DNA of 64,000 nucleotides from Poriferisodalis sp965226645 (GTDB taxonomy: Bacteria; Actinomycetota; Acidimicrobiia; Acidimicrobiales; Poriferisodalaceae). The notes under the pieces were generated by a model. The model was not told the origin of the DNA. It made no database searches and worked only from the letters and a program-made list of their open reading frames with translations. The stretch spans positions 1 through 64,000 of the forward strand of contig CBDDDL010000004.1 in assembly GCA_965226645.1 (NCBI GenBank), written 5' to 3'. Numbering within the stretch: position 1 is the first letter of the stretch; each line of letters opens with the position of its first letter. Shown here in pieces: positions 28,056 through 36,712 of this stretch. Made by a program: the position numbers and the translations under genes.

Positions 28056-28120
28056 ACTGGACACCTCCATCGGTCGGCTGCATGTGTTCCCAACGGTCAT
28101 CATGACCGTTCACTTGCAAC
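27083..28120 (-). mobile_element. IS30-family element
   Basis: About 1035 bases. Both ends carry GTTGCAAGTGA (27089) and its complement (28110-28120). The left end is the same sequence as window positions 1-66. It interrupts a CopG-type antitoxin gene. No clear target-site duplication is visible, perhaps because the flanks have rearranged. Confidence 0.75.
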
Positions 28121-28139
28121 ACTCATAATGGTTGGGCCC

Positions 28140-28350
28140 TGTCGGCAGGAGAGGGTCTGACCCGAGTTGCAACCGGCCCCTCGTGGTGCCCTGCGGTGGA
28201 TCTGTCGGCTTTGTCTGGTCGGCGGGGCGCGCACCGACCGGCCGACGGATGTGACCCGATAGGAGCCTTGTAAGCCACACCGTGAGTGTTCTGTGCGCCG
28301 TCGCGGCCGGTGGCGCCCCCGACAGTGAGATGACCACAAGGAGGCATCAC
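28140..28350 (+). ncRNA. Candidate IS110 bridge-RNA region (non-coding leader)
   Basis: About 200 bases of non-coding, strongly paired sequence precede the IS110-type transposase. GGTCGG...CCGACC and neighbouring GTCGGC/GCCGAC stems lie around 28207-28245. IS110-group elements encode a guide (bridge) RNA in this position. The assignment rests on location and pairing only; loop sequences were not matched to donor or target. Confidence 0.3.
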
Positions 28351-28354
28351 CATC

Positions 28355-29569
28355 ATGACACAGGACCGCCCCGCCGTATTCGGCGGGGTCGACACCCACA
28401 AGCACACCCATGTCGCCGCCGTCCTCGACGGCGCCGGACGGGTCTTGGGCAGCGCCGCGTTCGACGCGGACACCGCCGGCTACACGGCGCTGCTGGGATG
28501 GCTCGGCGGCCACCGCAGCGTCGAGCGCGTCGGCGTGGAGGGAACCGGCTCCTACGGCGCGGGCCTCGCCCGGCACCTCACGGCTGCCGGCGTCGACGTC
28601 GTCGATGTGAACCGCCCGAACCGCCAGATGCGCCGCCGCCGCGGCAAGACCGACACCGTCGACGCGGAGGCAGCGGCACGGGCCGCGCTCAACGGCAGTG
28701 CCGCAGTGGTGCCCAAGAGCGCCGACGGATGCGTCGAGGCGATCAGGACCCTGCGTGTGGCGCGCCGCTCCGCGGTCAAGGCCCGCACCGTCGCCGCCAA
28801 CCAGATCGACGCTGTCGTCGTGACCGCCCCCGAGCCCGTCAAAGACCGCCTGCGGGCACTGAACACCGCCCGCACCGTCGAGGCCTGCGCCCGGATGCGG
28901 CCCCGGCACACACGGTGATCTCGTCCGCTCTGCGGCCAAGCGGGCGCTGCGCTGCCTGGCCCGCCGCCACCAGGCTCTCACCGCGCAGATCAAGCACCTC
29001 GACGCCGAGCTGCGCCGCCTGTGCGAACGAGCCAACCCGGCGCTGCTGGGCGCTTGCGGCGTCGGCGCGGACACCGCGGCCGCGCTGCTCGTCGCCGCCG
29101 GCGACAACCCCGAGCGGCTGCGCAGCGAGGCGTCCTTCGCCGCCCTGTGCGGCACCAGCCCCATCGAGGCGTCCTCAGGCCCAACGGTGCGCCACCGGCT
29201 CAACCGCGGCGGCAACCGCCACGCCAACAACGCACTGTGGCGCATCGCGATGGTCCGCCTGCGCGTCGACGAGCGCAGCATCGCCTACGCCGCCCGCCTC
29301 ACCGCCGAGGGCAAGACCCGACGCGAGATACTCGCTGCCTCAAACGCCACATCGCACGCGAGGTCTACAAGCTGATCATCGACCCGCCCGACGTCGCCCA
29401 CGCAGCGGACCTGCGCCGCCACCGCACCCAACGAGGGCTCACCATCCACCACACAGCCCCAGCCCCCCGAGCCGCACCCAACCCGATATCCGAACTCGAA
29501 AGAGGCATCATCCACAACCGCGACCTCGCCGAACGCCACCAGCGACACCTCGCACAGACCGGGAGTTGA
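28355..29569 (+). pseudogene. IS110-family transposase, two frameshifts
   Basis: Starts at ATG 28355 with AAGGAGG upstream. The N-terminal DEDD RuvC-like domain is present: FGGVDTHKHTHVAAVLD, GVEGTGSYGAGLAR and KTDTVDAEAAARAAL. A one-base change near 28900 shifts the frame. The C-terminal Transposase_20 part (LLGACGVGADTAAALL, FAALCGTSPIEASSG, HRLNRGGNRHANNALW) follows in a second frame, and after another shift near 29335 the tail (CLKRHIAREVYKLI) ends at 29569. Restored, it would be about 404 residues, the family norm. Inactive as written. Confidence 0.85.
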
Positions 29570-29937
29570 CAAACAAAGGAGCATCCACCGATGGAGTTCG
29601 CCGTGGTTCAACACACGGTGTGACACCGGTGTCACACCGTCTCTCGGTGAGCGCAAAGAACTGTCACGAACAGCGCTACCCATGAGCACGTAACCGACGC
29701 ACATTCGAAGCCGCCGTCGACGAGGCCCTCGAAACGCAGACGCCTTTGACGCGTGCGAAGACCAAAGAACGGTGGCGGGCGCAGGAATGTTCGCCGATGA
29801 TCCTGCAGGCCGTGATCTGGTACACCGCGACGTGTTTCGCGGGTAGAAATAGGGGAACTTTGGGGGGAACGCGCCTGTCTTGGGCACATATGGGCCGCTG
29901 ACCTGCGGATATACGTCCATGTTGGTGGAGTAGATCG
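29570..29937. other. Region without a supported gene; holds a perfect palindrome
   Basis: About 370 bases between the IS110 transposase and an aldo-keto reductase remnant. The forward strand encodes a short uninterrupted piece (RTFEAAVDEALETQTPLTRA) that may be a gene scrap, but I recognise nothing. The palindrome at 29615-29640 is the only clear structure. Confidence 0.5.
29615..29640. repeat. 26-bp perfect palindrome
   Basis: Thirteen-base arms with no spacer, centred on ACACCGGTGT. It lies 46 bases after the IS110 transposase stop. It may be an operator, a terminator stem or an IS110 target site. Confidence 0.85.
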
Positions 29938-30259
29938 ACACCGAGTCGCGCTGCAGTGCTGCGAGCGACTGCTCCATCTGCGTGACCGGGCCCCCGTCGA
30001 GGGTGGGGTGGTACTTGGTGCCCACCCTGATGACAGCGCTCGCCGGCAGCCGGCCGATGGCCGCCTCGCTTTGGCCGTTCTGGTACAGCCTCGCCGTGTC
30101 GAGCTCTTCGCCGCCGAGCTCTGCGAAAGCCCGAAGCAGGTCATTGCACGAGTCGTCGGTCGCCAAGGGATGGTCGCGAGTCGTTGCCTTGGGCTTGCCG
30201 AAGGCAATAGCACCCAACACGACGGGCGCTGCTTGGGTTCGTGTCACCAGATCGGCCAT
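29938..30259 (-). pseudogene. Aldo-keto reductase, N-terminal remnant
   Basis: Starts at ATG 30259 with a GGGGA site. The first ~107 residues are a good AKR barrel start: VVLGAIAFGKPKATT, ELDTARLYQNGQSEAAIG (catalytic Asp and Tyr) and VIRVGTKYHP (catalytic Lys), then LQRDSVSIY. After that the frame reads unrelated sequence. The gene was cut in the barrel, so the enzyme is lost. It resembles the aflatoxin-aldehyde reductase (AKR7) group. Confidence 0.75.
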
Positions 30260-30355
30260 GGGTCCCCCCGATGTCGTGAGAAACCGACACTAGATCTCAG
30301 GCTCACGGAAGCTGTTGACTGATGGGGCCCACGCCCAGGACAGGAGGGTGACCTG

Positions 30356-30778
30356 ATGGAGGTCGTCAACGAAGTGATGCCCACGAGCCCGGAACGCATC
30401 GACGAGATGATGCAGCCCGGTCCCGACGGGCCGATCTACATGGTCAACCTGCTGAAGTTCAAGGACACGGCCGAGTACGAAGACGGGCGGGAAACCGATC
30501 TCACCGGATACGAGGCGTACCAGCTGTACGGCCGAGCGGTTATGAAGATCATCCAGGACTACGGCGGCGAGATCCAATTCGCTGCAGACGTAACGTTTCT
30601 GGCGCTCGGCCAGGTCGAGGACCTGTGGGACGAAATCGCCATCGCCAAGTACCCCAATCGCGGTGCACTCCTTGCGATGTCGTCCTCAGACGAGTGGCGG
30701 GCAGCATCTGTTCACCGCACGGCTGGGCTCGCCGGTCAGCTCAACATCGAGACAGTCGCCCAGTTCATACAGCGCTGA
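30356..30778 (+). CDS. DUF1330-family protein
   Basis: 140 residues from ATG 30356, preceded by AGGAGGGTGACCTG. GPIYMVNLLKFKDTAEYEDG and TGYEAYQLYGRAVMKII are the hallmark strand and helix of the DUF1330 alpha-beta barrel dimer, a ferredoxin-like fold with no established reaction. It diverges from the truncated aldo-keto reductase. Confidence 0.8.
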   Translation: MEVVNEVMPTSPERIDEMMQPGPDGPIYMVNLLKFKDTAEYEDGRETDLTGYEAYQLYGRAVMKIIQDYGGEIQFAADVTFLALGQVEDLWDEIAIAKYPNRGALLAMSSSDEWRAASVHRTAGLAGQLNIETVAQFIQR

Positions 30779-30845
30779 GCACCACCGCGGCCCGCTGCGG
30801 ACGTCCCGTCGCGACCGAGGCACGCGTGCCCTGCGATTCAGCTGG

Positions 30846-31151
30846 TCACCTCAGATGAGTCGGTACGTCTCGGAGGGCATGCAGGACGCGCCAGACGTCG
30901 ATGCCGTCTTCATCGGGTACGTAGAAAACGAGGTAGGGGAACTTCTGGAGCGGCCAGCTCCGAAGTTCTGGAATTTCGAGTTCGTAGGCGAATCGGAGGG
31001 ACCCGGTGAGCGGGTGCTGGCGGAGGTGCTCGATTGCGTCCTCCAGCGCAGTGACGAACTCGACTGCAGTCTCTGCGCCGGCCTCGTCGCGGTAGTAGGT
31101 CACCGCGGTTTCGATGTCGAGTGCCGCGAGAGCGCGGACGTTGGCGCGCAC
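30846..31151 (-). CDS. parE: ParE/RelE-type toxin
   Basis: 101 residues from GTG 31151, 10 bases after the antitoxin stop. Fold landmarks of the RelE/ParE superfamily are ALAALDIETAVTYYRDEAG (paired helices), FVTALEDAIEHLRQHPLTGSLRF, then the strands IPELRSWPLQKFPYLVFYVPDEDGIDVWRVLHALRD. ParE-like members poison gyrase and RelE-like members cut mRNA; the sequence alone does not decide, but pairing with a ParD antitoxin favours ParE. It is the second gene of the operon. Confidence 0.8.
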   Translation of the reverse strand: MRANVRALAALDIETAVTYYRDEAGAETAVEFVTALEDAIEHLRQHPLTGSLRFAYELEIPELRSWPLQKFPYLVFYVPDEDGIDVWRVLHALRDVPTHLR

Positions 31152-31161
31152 TGATGTGAGT

Positions 31162-31395
31162 TCAGGCGCCGGATCGGGCTTGGTCTCGGAGTGACGCGAA
31201 GTAGGCCGAGTCGGCGCTGCCGGCGATGGGGGAACGAGCACCGTCGAGGAGGGCAGCGCGCAACTGGCGGCGGCCAAGGTCGCGCCGAATCAGATCACGG
31301 ACGTAATCGCTCGTCGATCCGTAGCCGCCTTGATTGACCTGGGAGTCGACGAAACTCTTGAGATCGTTCGGGAGTGACACGTTCATCGTGGCCAT
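31162..31395 (-). CDS. parD: ParD-type antitoxin
   Basis: 77 residues from ATG 31395. The N-terminal ribbon-helix-helix (TMNVSLPNDLKSFVDSQVNQGGYGSTSDYVRDLIRRDL) binds DNA, and the C-terminal tail (RSPIAGSADSAYFASLRDQARSG) would neutralise the toxin. It is first in the operon, with the toxin 10 bases downstream. A perfect 11-base inverted repeat lies 16 bases upstream and is a natural autoregulatory operator. Confidence 0.85.
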   Translation of the reverse strand: MATMNVSLPNDLKSFVDSQVNQGGYGSTSDYVRDLIRRDLGRRQLRAALLDGARSPIAGSADSAYFASLRDQARSGA

Positions 31396-31410
31396 GGAAC
31401 CCAAGCGTAC

Positions 31411-31435
31411 TGGCTTGGCAAACATTGCCAAGCCA
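31411..31435 (-). promoter_or_regulatory. Inverted repeat, likely parDE operator
   Basis: Perfect 11-base arms TGGCTTGGCAA and TTGCCAAGCCA with a three-base spacer, 16 bases upstream of parD. Confidence 0.7.
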
Positions 31436-31484
31436 ATCCTGGCCTCGGTCTCGATGTCTGCGCGACTCCAGGAGCGCATCTCGG

Positions 31485-31604
31485 GCACACGCCCGATGCA
31501 GCCAGCTTCACCAGGACTTCGCCGGTTCGCGGCTCGTCCAGATCCAGTGTGTCGACGCTGACCGGCCCGCCGATCGAGTCGAGCACGACTGCGGTGATCT
31601 TCAT
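31485..31604 (-). pseudogene. Zinc-type alcohol dehydrogenase, N-terminal remnant
   Basis: ATG 31604 has a GGAGGACCAGAG ribosome site. The first 40 residues (MKITAVVLDSIGGPVSVDTL, then GEVLVKLAASGVC) are the start of a medium-chain alcohol dehydrogenase up to the first zinc Cys, after which the sequence is unrelated. About 90 percent of the gene is missing. Confidence 0.75.
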
Positions 31605-31623
31605 CTCTGGTCCTCCGTCAGGT

Positions 31624-31642
31624 TTCCTTCCCGCTGGAAGGT
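31624..31642. promoter_or_regulatory. Dyad upstream of merR, possible second MerR site
   Basis: CCTTCCCGCTGGAAGG contains the same half-site (CCTTCCxG / CTGGAAGG) as the copA promoter. It lies between the merR start and the divergent alcohol dehydrogenase remnant. It may serve autoregulation. Confidence 0.45.
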
Positions 31643-31673
31643 TGGGGCAGGGAGGTCAAGTACGGTCGTGCGT

Positions 31674-32075
31674 ATGAGAATCGGAGAACTGGGCGATCGC
31701 TGCGGGGTGAGCGCGAAGACCATTCGATATTACGAGTCGATCGGATTGCTCGATGAACCAGGCCGCACAGCGAGTGGATACCGCGAGTATGCGGGCGACG
31801 CGGTGGAGCGGCTGCGATTCATCAGGGATGCGCAGGCGACTGGGCTGACACTGGCCGAGATCTCCTCGGTGCTCGAGCTCAAGAGCGTCGGCGAGCGTTC
31901 GTGCGCGCATACCACCACACTCATCGAAGCCCACGTGGATGCCATCGACGTTCAGATCGCCCAGCTCCGCTCGGCCCGCACGGAGCTGACCGCACTGCTG
32001 AAGCGGGCACAGGGGCTCGATCCCGCGTCGTGCACTGACCCCAACCGCTGCCAGGTGATCAGCCGGACCCGATAA
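31674..32075 (+). CDS. MerR-family metal-responsive regulator (CueR-like)
   Basis: 133 residues from ATG 31674. The N-terminal winged HTH MRIGELGDRCGVSAKTIRYYESIGLL is diagnostic of MerR, followed by RTASGYREYAGDAVERLRFI, a dimerisation coiled coil, and a C-terminal C-x5-C (ASCTDPNRCQV), the two-cysteine loop expected of a Cu(I) sensor. It should bind and distort the long-spacer promoter of the next gene, copA, and activate it on copper excess. The 43-base gap to copA contains that promoter. Confidence 0.85.
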   Translation: MRIGELGDRCGVSAKTIRYYESIGLLDEPGRTASGYREYAGDAVERLRFIRDAQATGLTLAEISSVLELKSVGERSCAHTTTLIEAHVDAIDVQIAQLRSARTELTALLKRAQGLDPASCTDPNRCQVISRTR

Positions 32076-32080
32076 GGGAC

Positions 32081-32118
32081 TTGACCTTCCAGTGTGCTGG
32101 AACCTTTAGGGTGGTCCC
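32081..32118 (+). promoter_or_regulatory. MerR-type copA promoter with 19-bp spacer
   Basis: -35 TTGACC (32081-32086) and -10 TTAGGG (32106-32111) are separated by 19 bases. A dyad in the spacer (TTCCAG-TGTG-CTGGAA) is the expected MerR site. The -10 lies 7 bases before the copA ATG, so the message is probably leaderless. Confidence 0.75.
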
Positions 32119-34281
32119 ATGACCACCGATGTGACCGCCCGATCAGACGTGGCGATCGACGGGATGACGTGCGCCGGCTGTGCGAGCCGGATCCAGCGCC
32201 GGCTGGACGAGCTCGATGCCGTGGCGGCGGCAAACGTGAACTTCGCCACCGGGCGGGCCACGATCACCCATGACGGATCGCTCGACGAGGCATTCGTCGC
32301 AGCGCAGATAAAGGCACTGGGCTACTCCGTTATCACCGGCGACGAGGGTGACGCGGCCGAGCAGCGGCGCCAGGCGGACCTGCTGATCAGGCTGGTCCTC
32401 GGTGTGGCGCTGACCGTGCCGTCGGTGCTGATCTCGATGATCCCGGCGCTGCAGTTCAACGGCTGGAAATGGCCGGTCGCAGTGATGGCGACAGCGGTGA
32501 TCGTGGGGTCGGGGTGGCCGTTCCATCGAGCGGCGGCGGTGAACCTGCTGCACGGTGCCACCACGATGGACACGCTCGTGTCGATGGGGTCGCTGTCGGC
32601 GCTGACCTGGTCGCTGGCCGTGTCGATTGCCGACGTCGGCGGCGGCCACGTGTATTTCGAAACCGGCGCCGTGATCGTGACGCTGATCTTGCTGGGCAAG
32701 TGGCTGGAGATGCGGGCCAAGCGCCGCTCCGGTGATGCGATCCGGGCGTTGGCCGATCTGGGTGTCCGGACAGCTCGGCTGGTCGACGGGCGCGAGGTCG
32801 CGCTTGCTGATCTGGCAGTCGGGATGCGGTTCGTGGTCCGGCCGGGGGAGCGAATCGCCACTGACGGCGTGGTCGCCGAGGGGCGTTCGGCGGTCGATGC
32901 ATCGATGGTGACCGGTGAGCCCGTGCCGGTCGAGGTAGGGCCCGGCGATGAGGTGATCGGCGCCACCATCAATGCGAATGGCTCGCTCGTCGTCGAGGCG
33001 ACGAAAGTGGGCGCCGACACCGCGCTGGCTCAGATCATCCGGTTGGTCACCCAGGCACAAGGCAGCCGGGCAGAAGTGCAGCGTCTCGCCGATCGGGTCG
33101 CGGCGGTGTTCGTGCCCTTCGCCATCGCCGCAGCGCTCGTCACCCTGGCGGCGTGGTTGGCGCTCGGCAACGTGGCGGGGGCAGCGTTCAGCGCGGCCGT
33201 GGCGGTGCTGATCATCGCGTGCCCCTGTGCCCTCGGATTGGCGACACCGCTCGCGATCATGGTGGGCACCGGTCGAGGCGCTCAGCTTGGGGTCATCATC
33301 AAAGGAGGCGAAGTCCTCGAGGACACACGCTCGGTCGATGTCGTCCTTGTCGACAAGACCGGCACCGTCACCGAGGGAGCCATGACGCTCGCCGGCGTGC
33401 ATGCAGGCGAGCTGTCCGATGCCGAGCGTGACGAGGTGCTCCGGCTGGCGGCGTCAGCCGAGGCGCTGTCGGAGCATCCCATCGCACAGGCCATTGCCAA
33501 TTCCATCGACGGGTTCGCCCACGGGTTGGCTGACGTGGACGAGTTCGAGGTCACTCCGGGTTCGGGCGTGACGGCGATGATCGGCGGGATCGAGATCCGG
33601 GTGGGTCGACGGAGCCTGTTCGACACCGTGCCCGGCGCCGTCGCTGAGTTGGCTGGGTCCGCCGAGGCCACGGGCGCGACGGCCGTTCTTGCCGGCCGCA
33701 ACGGGTCCGCGGAGATCGTCCTGGTGGTCGCCGACCGCATCAAGCCGACCTCGTCGGAAGCGGTAGCAGCGCTGCACGACCAGGGCTTGGCCGTCACGCT
33801 GCTCACCGGCGACAATGAGCGCACTGCCCGGACGGTCGCCGCCAAGGTCGGCATCGAATCTGTTATCGCCGAGGTGTACCCCGCTGACAAAGCCGCCGTC
33901 GTGCAACAGCTCCAAGCTGAGGGGAAGCGCGTGGCGATGGTGGGGGACGGTATCAACGACGCCCCGGCGCTGGCGCAGGCCGATCTCGGCATTGCCGTGG
34001 GAACCGGCACCGACGTAGCCATCGAAGCCTCCGATCTCACCGTCGTGAGCGGCGACCTGCGAGCCGTGGCAGATGCCATAGCACTGGCACGTCGGACGCT
34101 TTCGACGATCAAAGGCAACTTGTTCTGGGCCTTCGCCTACAACGCAGCCGCCATCCCGCTCGCGGCGTTGGGCATCCTGAATCCCATGATCGCCGCCGGT
34201 GCCATGGGCGTTTCGTCGCTGTTCGTCGTGACCAACAGCCTCCGTCTCCGACACTTCGCGGGCTACCGCCAGACTGACTGA
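32119..34281 (+). CDS. copA: Copper-exporting P1B-type ATPase
   Basis: 720 residues. One N-terminal heavy-metal domain (GMTCAGC, Cys 18 and 21), eight predicted membrane segments, the CPC ion motif (368-370), the phosphorylation site DKTGT (412-416), SEHP for nucleotide binding, GDGIND (609-614), and YN plus MGVSS in the last membrane segments. CPC with YN and MxxSS marks the Cu(I) subgroup. It pumps cuprous ion out of the cytoplasm. Induction by the upstream MerR protein is likely. An SDR gene follows 4 bases later. Confidence 0.93.
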   Translation: MTTDVTARSDVAIDGMTCAGCASRIQRRLDELDAVAAANVNFATGRATITHDGSLDEAFVAAQIKALGYSVITGDEGDAAEQRRQADLLIRLVLGVALTVPSVLISMIPALQFNGWKWPVAVMATAVIVGSGWPFHRAAAVNLLHGATTMDTLVSMGSLSALTWSLAVSIADVGGGHVYFETGAVIVTLILLGKWLEMRAKRRSGDAIRALADLGVRTARLVDGREVALADLAVGMRFVVRPGERIATDGVVAEGRSAVDASMVTGEPVPVEVGPGDEVIGATINANGSLVVEATKVGADTALAQIIRLVTQAQGSRAEVQRLADRVAAVFVPFAIAAALVTLAAWLALGNVAGAAFSAAVAVLIIACPCALGLATPLAIMVGTGRGAQLGVIIKGGEVLEDTRSVDVVLVDKTGTVTEGAMTLAGVHAGELSDAERDEVLRLAASAEALSEHPIAQAIANSIDGFAHGLADVDEFEVTPGSGVTAMIGGIEIRVGRRSLFDTVPGAVAELAGSAEATGATAVLAGRNGSAEIVLVVADRIKPTSSEAVAALHDQGLAVTLLTGDNERTARTVAAKVGIESVIAEVYPADKAAVVQQLQAEGKRVAMVGDGINDAPALAQADLGIAVGTGTDVAIEASDLTVVSGDLRAVADAIALARRTLSTIKGNLFWAFAYNAAAIPLAALGILNPMIAAGAMGVSSLFVVTNSLRLRHFAGYRQTD

Positions 34282-34285
34282 TCTT

Positions 34286-35200
34286 GTGACCAGCGACAAG
34301 TGGACTGCGACGGACATTCCTGATCAATCGGGGCGCGTGGCGGTTGTGACGGGCGCTAACTCGGGGAACGGTCTCGAGACGGCGCGGGCCTTGGCAGGCC
34401 GTGGTGCGATGGTGGTGCTTGCGGTGCGGGATCTCGACAAGGGGGGAGCGGCGGTCGATGCCCTCCGGGCCGAACATCCCGGTGCTGACCTCGTGCTGCA
34501 GGAGCTCGACCTGGCGTCGCTGGACTCGGTGCGTGCAGCGGCCGTGGCCATCCGCGATCGGTTTGAGCGCATCGACCTGCTCGTCAACAACGCAGGGGTC
34601 TTTCACACCCCGCGCCGCCAGACCGTCGACGGGTTCGAAATCCGGATGGGCACCAATCACCTGGGCCACTTCGCCTGGACGGGGTTGCTGCTGGAGCGGA
34701 TGTTGCCTGTTGCCGGGTCGCGGGTGGTGACGGTGAGCAGCGACGCTCACCGGTACCGGTCGCGGATCGACTTCGACCGTCTCGGGGTTGCGCAGGATCG
34801 CAGCCAGGCTGCTGCGTACGGACGCTCGAAGCTGGCGAACTTGTTGTTCACCTACGAGTTGCAACGCCGGTTCCTGGCGGCAGAGGCTCCGACAGTGGCG
34901 TTGGCGGCTCATCCAGGCTGGTCCGAAACGGAGATCCTGCGCCATTTCCCGGGCATACGGATTATCCATCCGCTGATCGGGCCGTTGCGGCACAGCGCAG
35001 CCATGGGCGCCCTCGCGACGCTGCGGGCCGCGACCGATCCCGCCGCTTCCGGTGGCCAGTTCTACGGGCCGGACGGCTTCATGGAGATGCGCGGCCATCC
35101 GGTCTTGGTGCCGTCAAGTGACCGGTCACGTGATGCGGAGCTGCAACGGCGGCTGTGGGACGCGTCACAAGAGCTCACCGAGGTCAGCTTCCCCGTCTGA
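34286..35200 (+). CDS. SDR family oxidoreductase (retinol-dehydrogenase-like)
   Basis: 304 residues from GTG 34286, 4 bases after copA, so probably co-transcribed. TGANSGNGLETARAL is the dinucleotide motif with Asn in place of the usual Ile (GNG for GIG). LVNNAG, TVSSDAHRY and YGRSK with catalytic Tyr and Lys are present. It resembles the WW-domain and retinol dehydrogenase-like SDRs. The substrate is unknown; a role with copper is not indicated. Confidence 0.8.
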   Translation: MTSDKWTATDIPDQSGRVAVVTGANSGNGLETARALAGRGAMVVLAVRDLDKGGAAVDALRAEHPGADLVLQELDLASLDSVRAAAVAIRDRFERIDLLVNNAGVFHTPRRQTVDGFEIRMGTNHLGHFAWTGLLLERMLPVAGSRVVTVSSDAHRYRSRIDFDRLGVAQDRSQAAAYGRSKLANLLFTYELQRRFLAAEAPTVALAAHPGWSETEILRHFPGIRIIHPLIGPLRHSAAMGALATLRAATDPAASGGQFYGPDGFMEMRGHPVLVPSSDRSRDAELQRRLWDASQELTEVSFPV

Positions 35201-35313
35201 CTGGCCGTCAGATCCTCGGGTCCTTCCCCTTCGGAGCGGAGTTGGCCGATCTCTTCCCCTTGGTAGGCGCTGGTGAGTCTTCCGGCAAGCTCAGCCACGA
35301 CACCGTCCTGGCG

Positions 35314-36087
35314 TCAGCGAATGGTGCGGTCGAAGCCGCCTTCGGCATTGATGACTTGGCCTCTGATCCAGGCGCTGCCGTCGGTGACCAGGAACTCGAC
35401 GAGGTTGGCGATGTCATCGGGGGTGCCCCACCGCTGGTCGGGGAAACGCGCACGTAGCTCTTGATGCATGTCGGCCGTTGCGTACCCGGTGTCAACCGGG
35501 CCCGGGTTGATGCAGTTGGCCACAATTCGAGTGGCTGCGAGTGCGTGGTTGATGGACGCTGTCATCTGGTGCAGCGCGCCTTTGGAAACGGCGTAGGCGA
35601 TCTCGTCGTCCATCGGCGCGAGGTGCTGGCCACTGGTGAACCAGATCATCCGTCCGGCTGGTGGTGCCGACGGCGGTGCTGGCTCGTGGACCTGGGCGAA
35701 TCGCTGGGCAAGCAGGATGATGCTGCGCACGTTGACGGCCCAGCAACGGTCCAGTTCCGTCGCATCGACCTCGGACATCGACTGGTGCGAGCTGCGAGCA
35801 TGAGCGGCGATGACGATGTCCAGCCGGCCATGCCGGTCGATGACCTCGTCGATCAGGGAGGTGGCCGTCTCGGCTTGTTCGAGATCGTGGCGATCGACGA
35901 CGAACGGCACCGGCGACAGGGGTTGTTCGCCCCACGGCATCTCGGCGTCGTGAGCGGGCCATCCGCTTGCATCCACTGTGGCGCCGAGATCATGCATCCG
36001 CTGCGCAAGGGCCGCTGCGATGCCTACGTCCCGGGAAACTCCGGTCACCAACGCGACGCGCCCGGAAAGTGGTCCGGCTGTGCTCAT
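35314..36087 (-). CDS. SDR family oxidoreductase
   Basis: 257 residues from ATG 36087; the open frame upstream does not look coding. Nucleotide motif VTGVSRDVGIAAAL is atypical (G-V-S-R-D-V-G), the NNAG motif is replaced by IAAHARS, while YAVSK with Tyr and Lys remains, and the end reads IRGQVINAEGGFDRTI. It belongs to the enoyl-ACP-reductase-like or other divergent SDRs. It diverges from a START-type gene. Confidence 0.7.
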   Translation of the reverse strand: MSTAGPLSGRVALVTGVSRDVGIAAALAQRMHDLGATVDASGWPAHDAEMPWGEQPLSPVPFVVDRHDLEQAETATSLIDEVIDRHGRLDIVIAAHARSSHQSMSEVDATELDRCWAVNVRSIILLAQRFAQVHEPAPPSAPPAGRMIWFTSGQHLAPMDDEIAYAVSKGALHQMTASINHALAATRIVANCINPGPVDTGYATADMHQELRARFPDQRWGTPDDIANLVEFLVTDGSAWIRGQVINAEGGFDRTIR

Positions 36088-36268
36088 GGCGGGGAGATCC
36101 CTTCGAGGCGCTTGGCCACTTGGTGCGCCCGCAATGACAGGCAATTGGCGACCGGTCTTGGTCAGGATTCGTATGTTGCCAGTTGGCCTCGCCTGGAATC
36201 GAACGCAATTCCGTGGGTTGCATGTCGATAGCCTCTCGTTGTTCCTACTCCCGAACAGGACAACGCAC

Positions 36269-36712
36269 ATGGTTGAGACCACCGCCAGCACCAGCATCGA
36301 CATTGCCGCGAGCCCAGAGGCGGTGTACGGGATCCTGACGGACCTGTCCCGCATCAGCGAGATCAGTCCCGAGTGCTACAAGTCCGAGTGGGAGGACGGC
36401 TCGACCGGTCCGGAGGTCGGTGCGAACTTTCGGGGTTACAACCAGAACGGCGACATGAAGTGGGATGCCGGCTGCGTCGTCGTGGCCGCCGAACCCGGTC
36501 GGGAATGGACGTTCGAAGTGCCTGCCCAGGACGGCCGCCGCACGCTGTGGCGCTACGAGATCGAGGCGACTGGCTCAGGCTGCCGGGTCACCGAGAGCTT
36601 CGACTCGCCGATCCTCGACATGGAGTTCTTTCAGAAGCACAACCGTCACAGCCTCTTGGTGAAGAACATCGCCCAGACGCTGGAGAACCTCAAGGCTGTC
36701 GCGGAGGCCTGA
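36269..36712 (+). CDS. SRPBCC (START/Bet v1-like) domain protein
   Basis: 147 residues from ATG 36269. SIDIAASPEAVYGILTDLSRISEISPECYKSEW is the typical start of a polyketide-cyclase or lipid-binding SRPBCC domain, followed by a curved beta sheet and the long C-terminal helix FFQKHNRHSLLVKNIAQTLENLKAVAE. It likely binds a hydrophobic ligand. Its last 23 bases overlap the end of the convergent cupin gene. Confidence 0.75.
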   Translation: MVETTASTSIDIAASPEAVYGILTDLSRISEISPECYKSEWEDGSTGPEVGANFRGYNQNGDMKWDAGCVVVAAEPGREWTFEVPAQDGRRTLWRYEIEATGSGCRVTESFDSPILDMEFFQKHNRHSLLVKNIAQTLENLKAVAEA

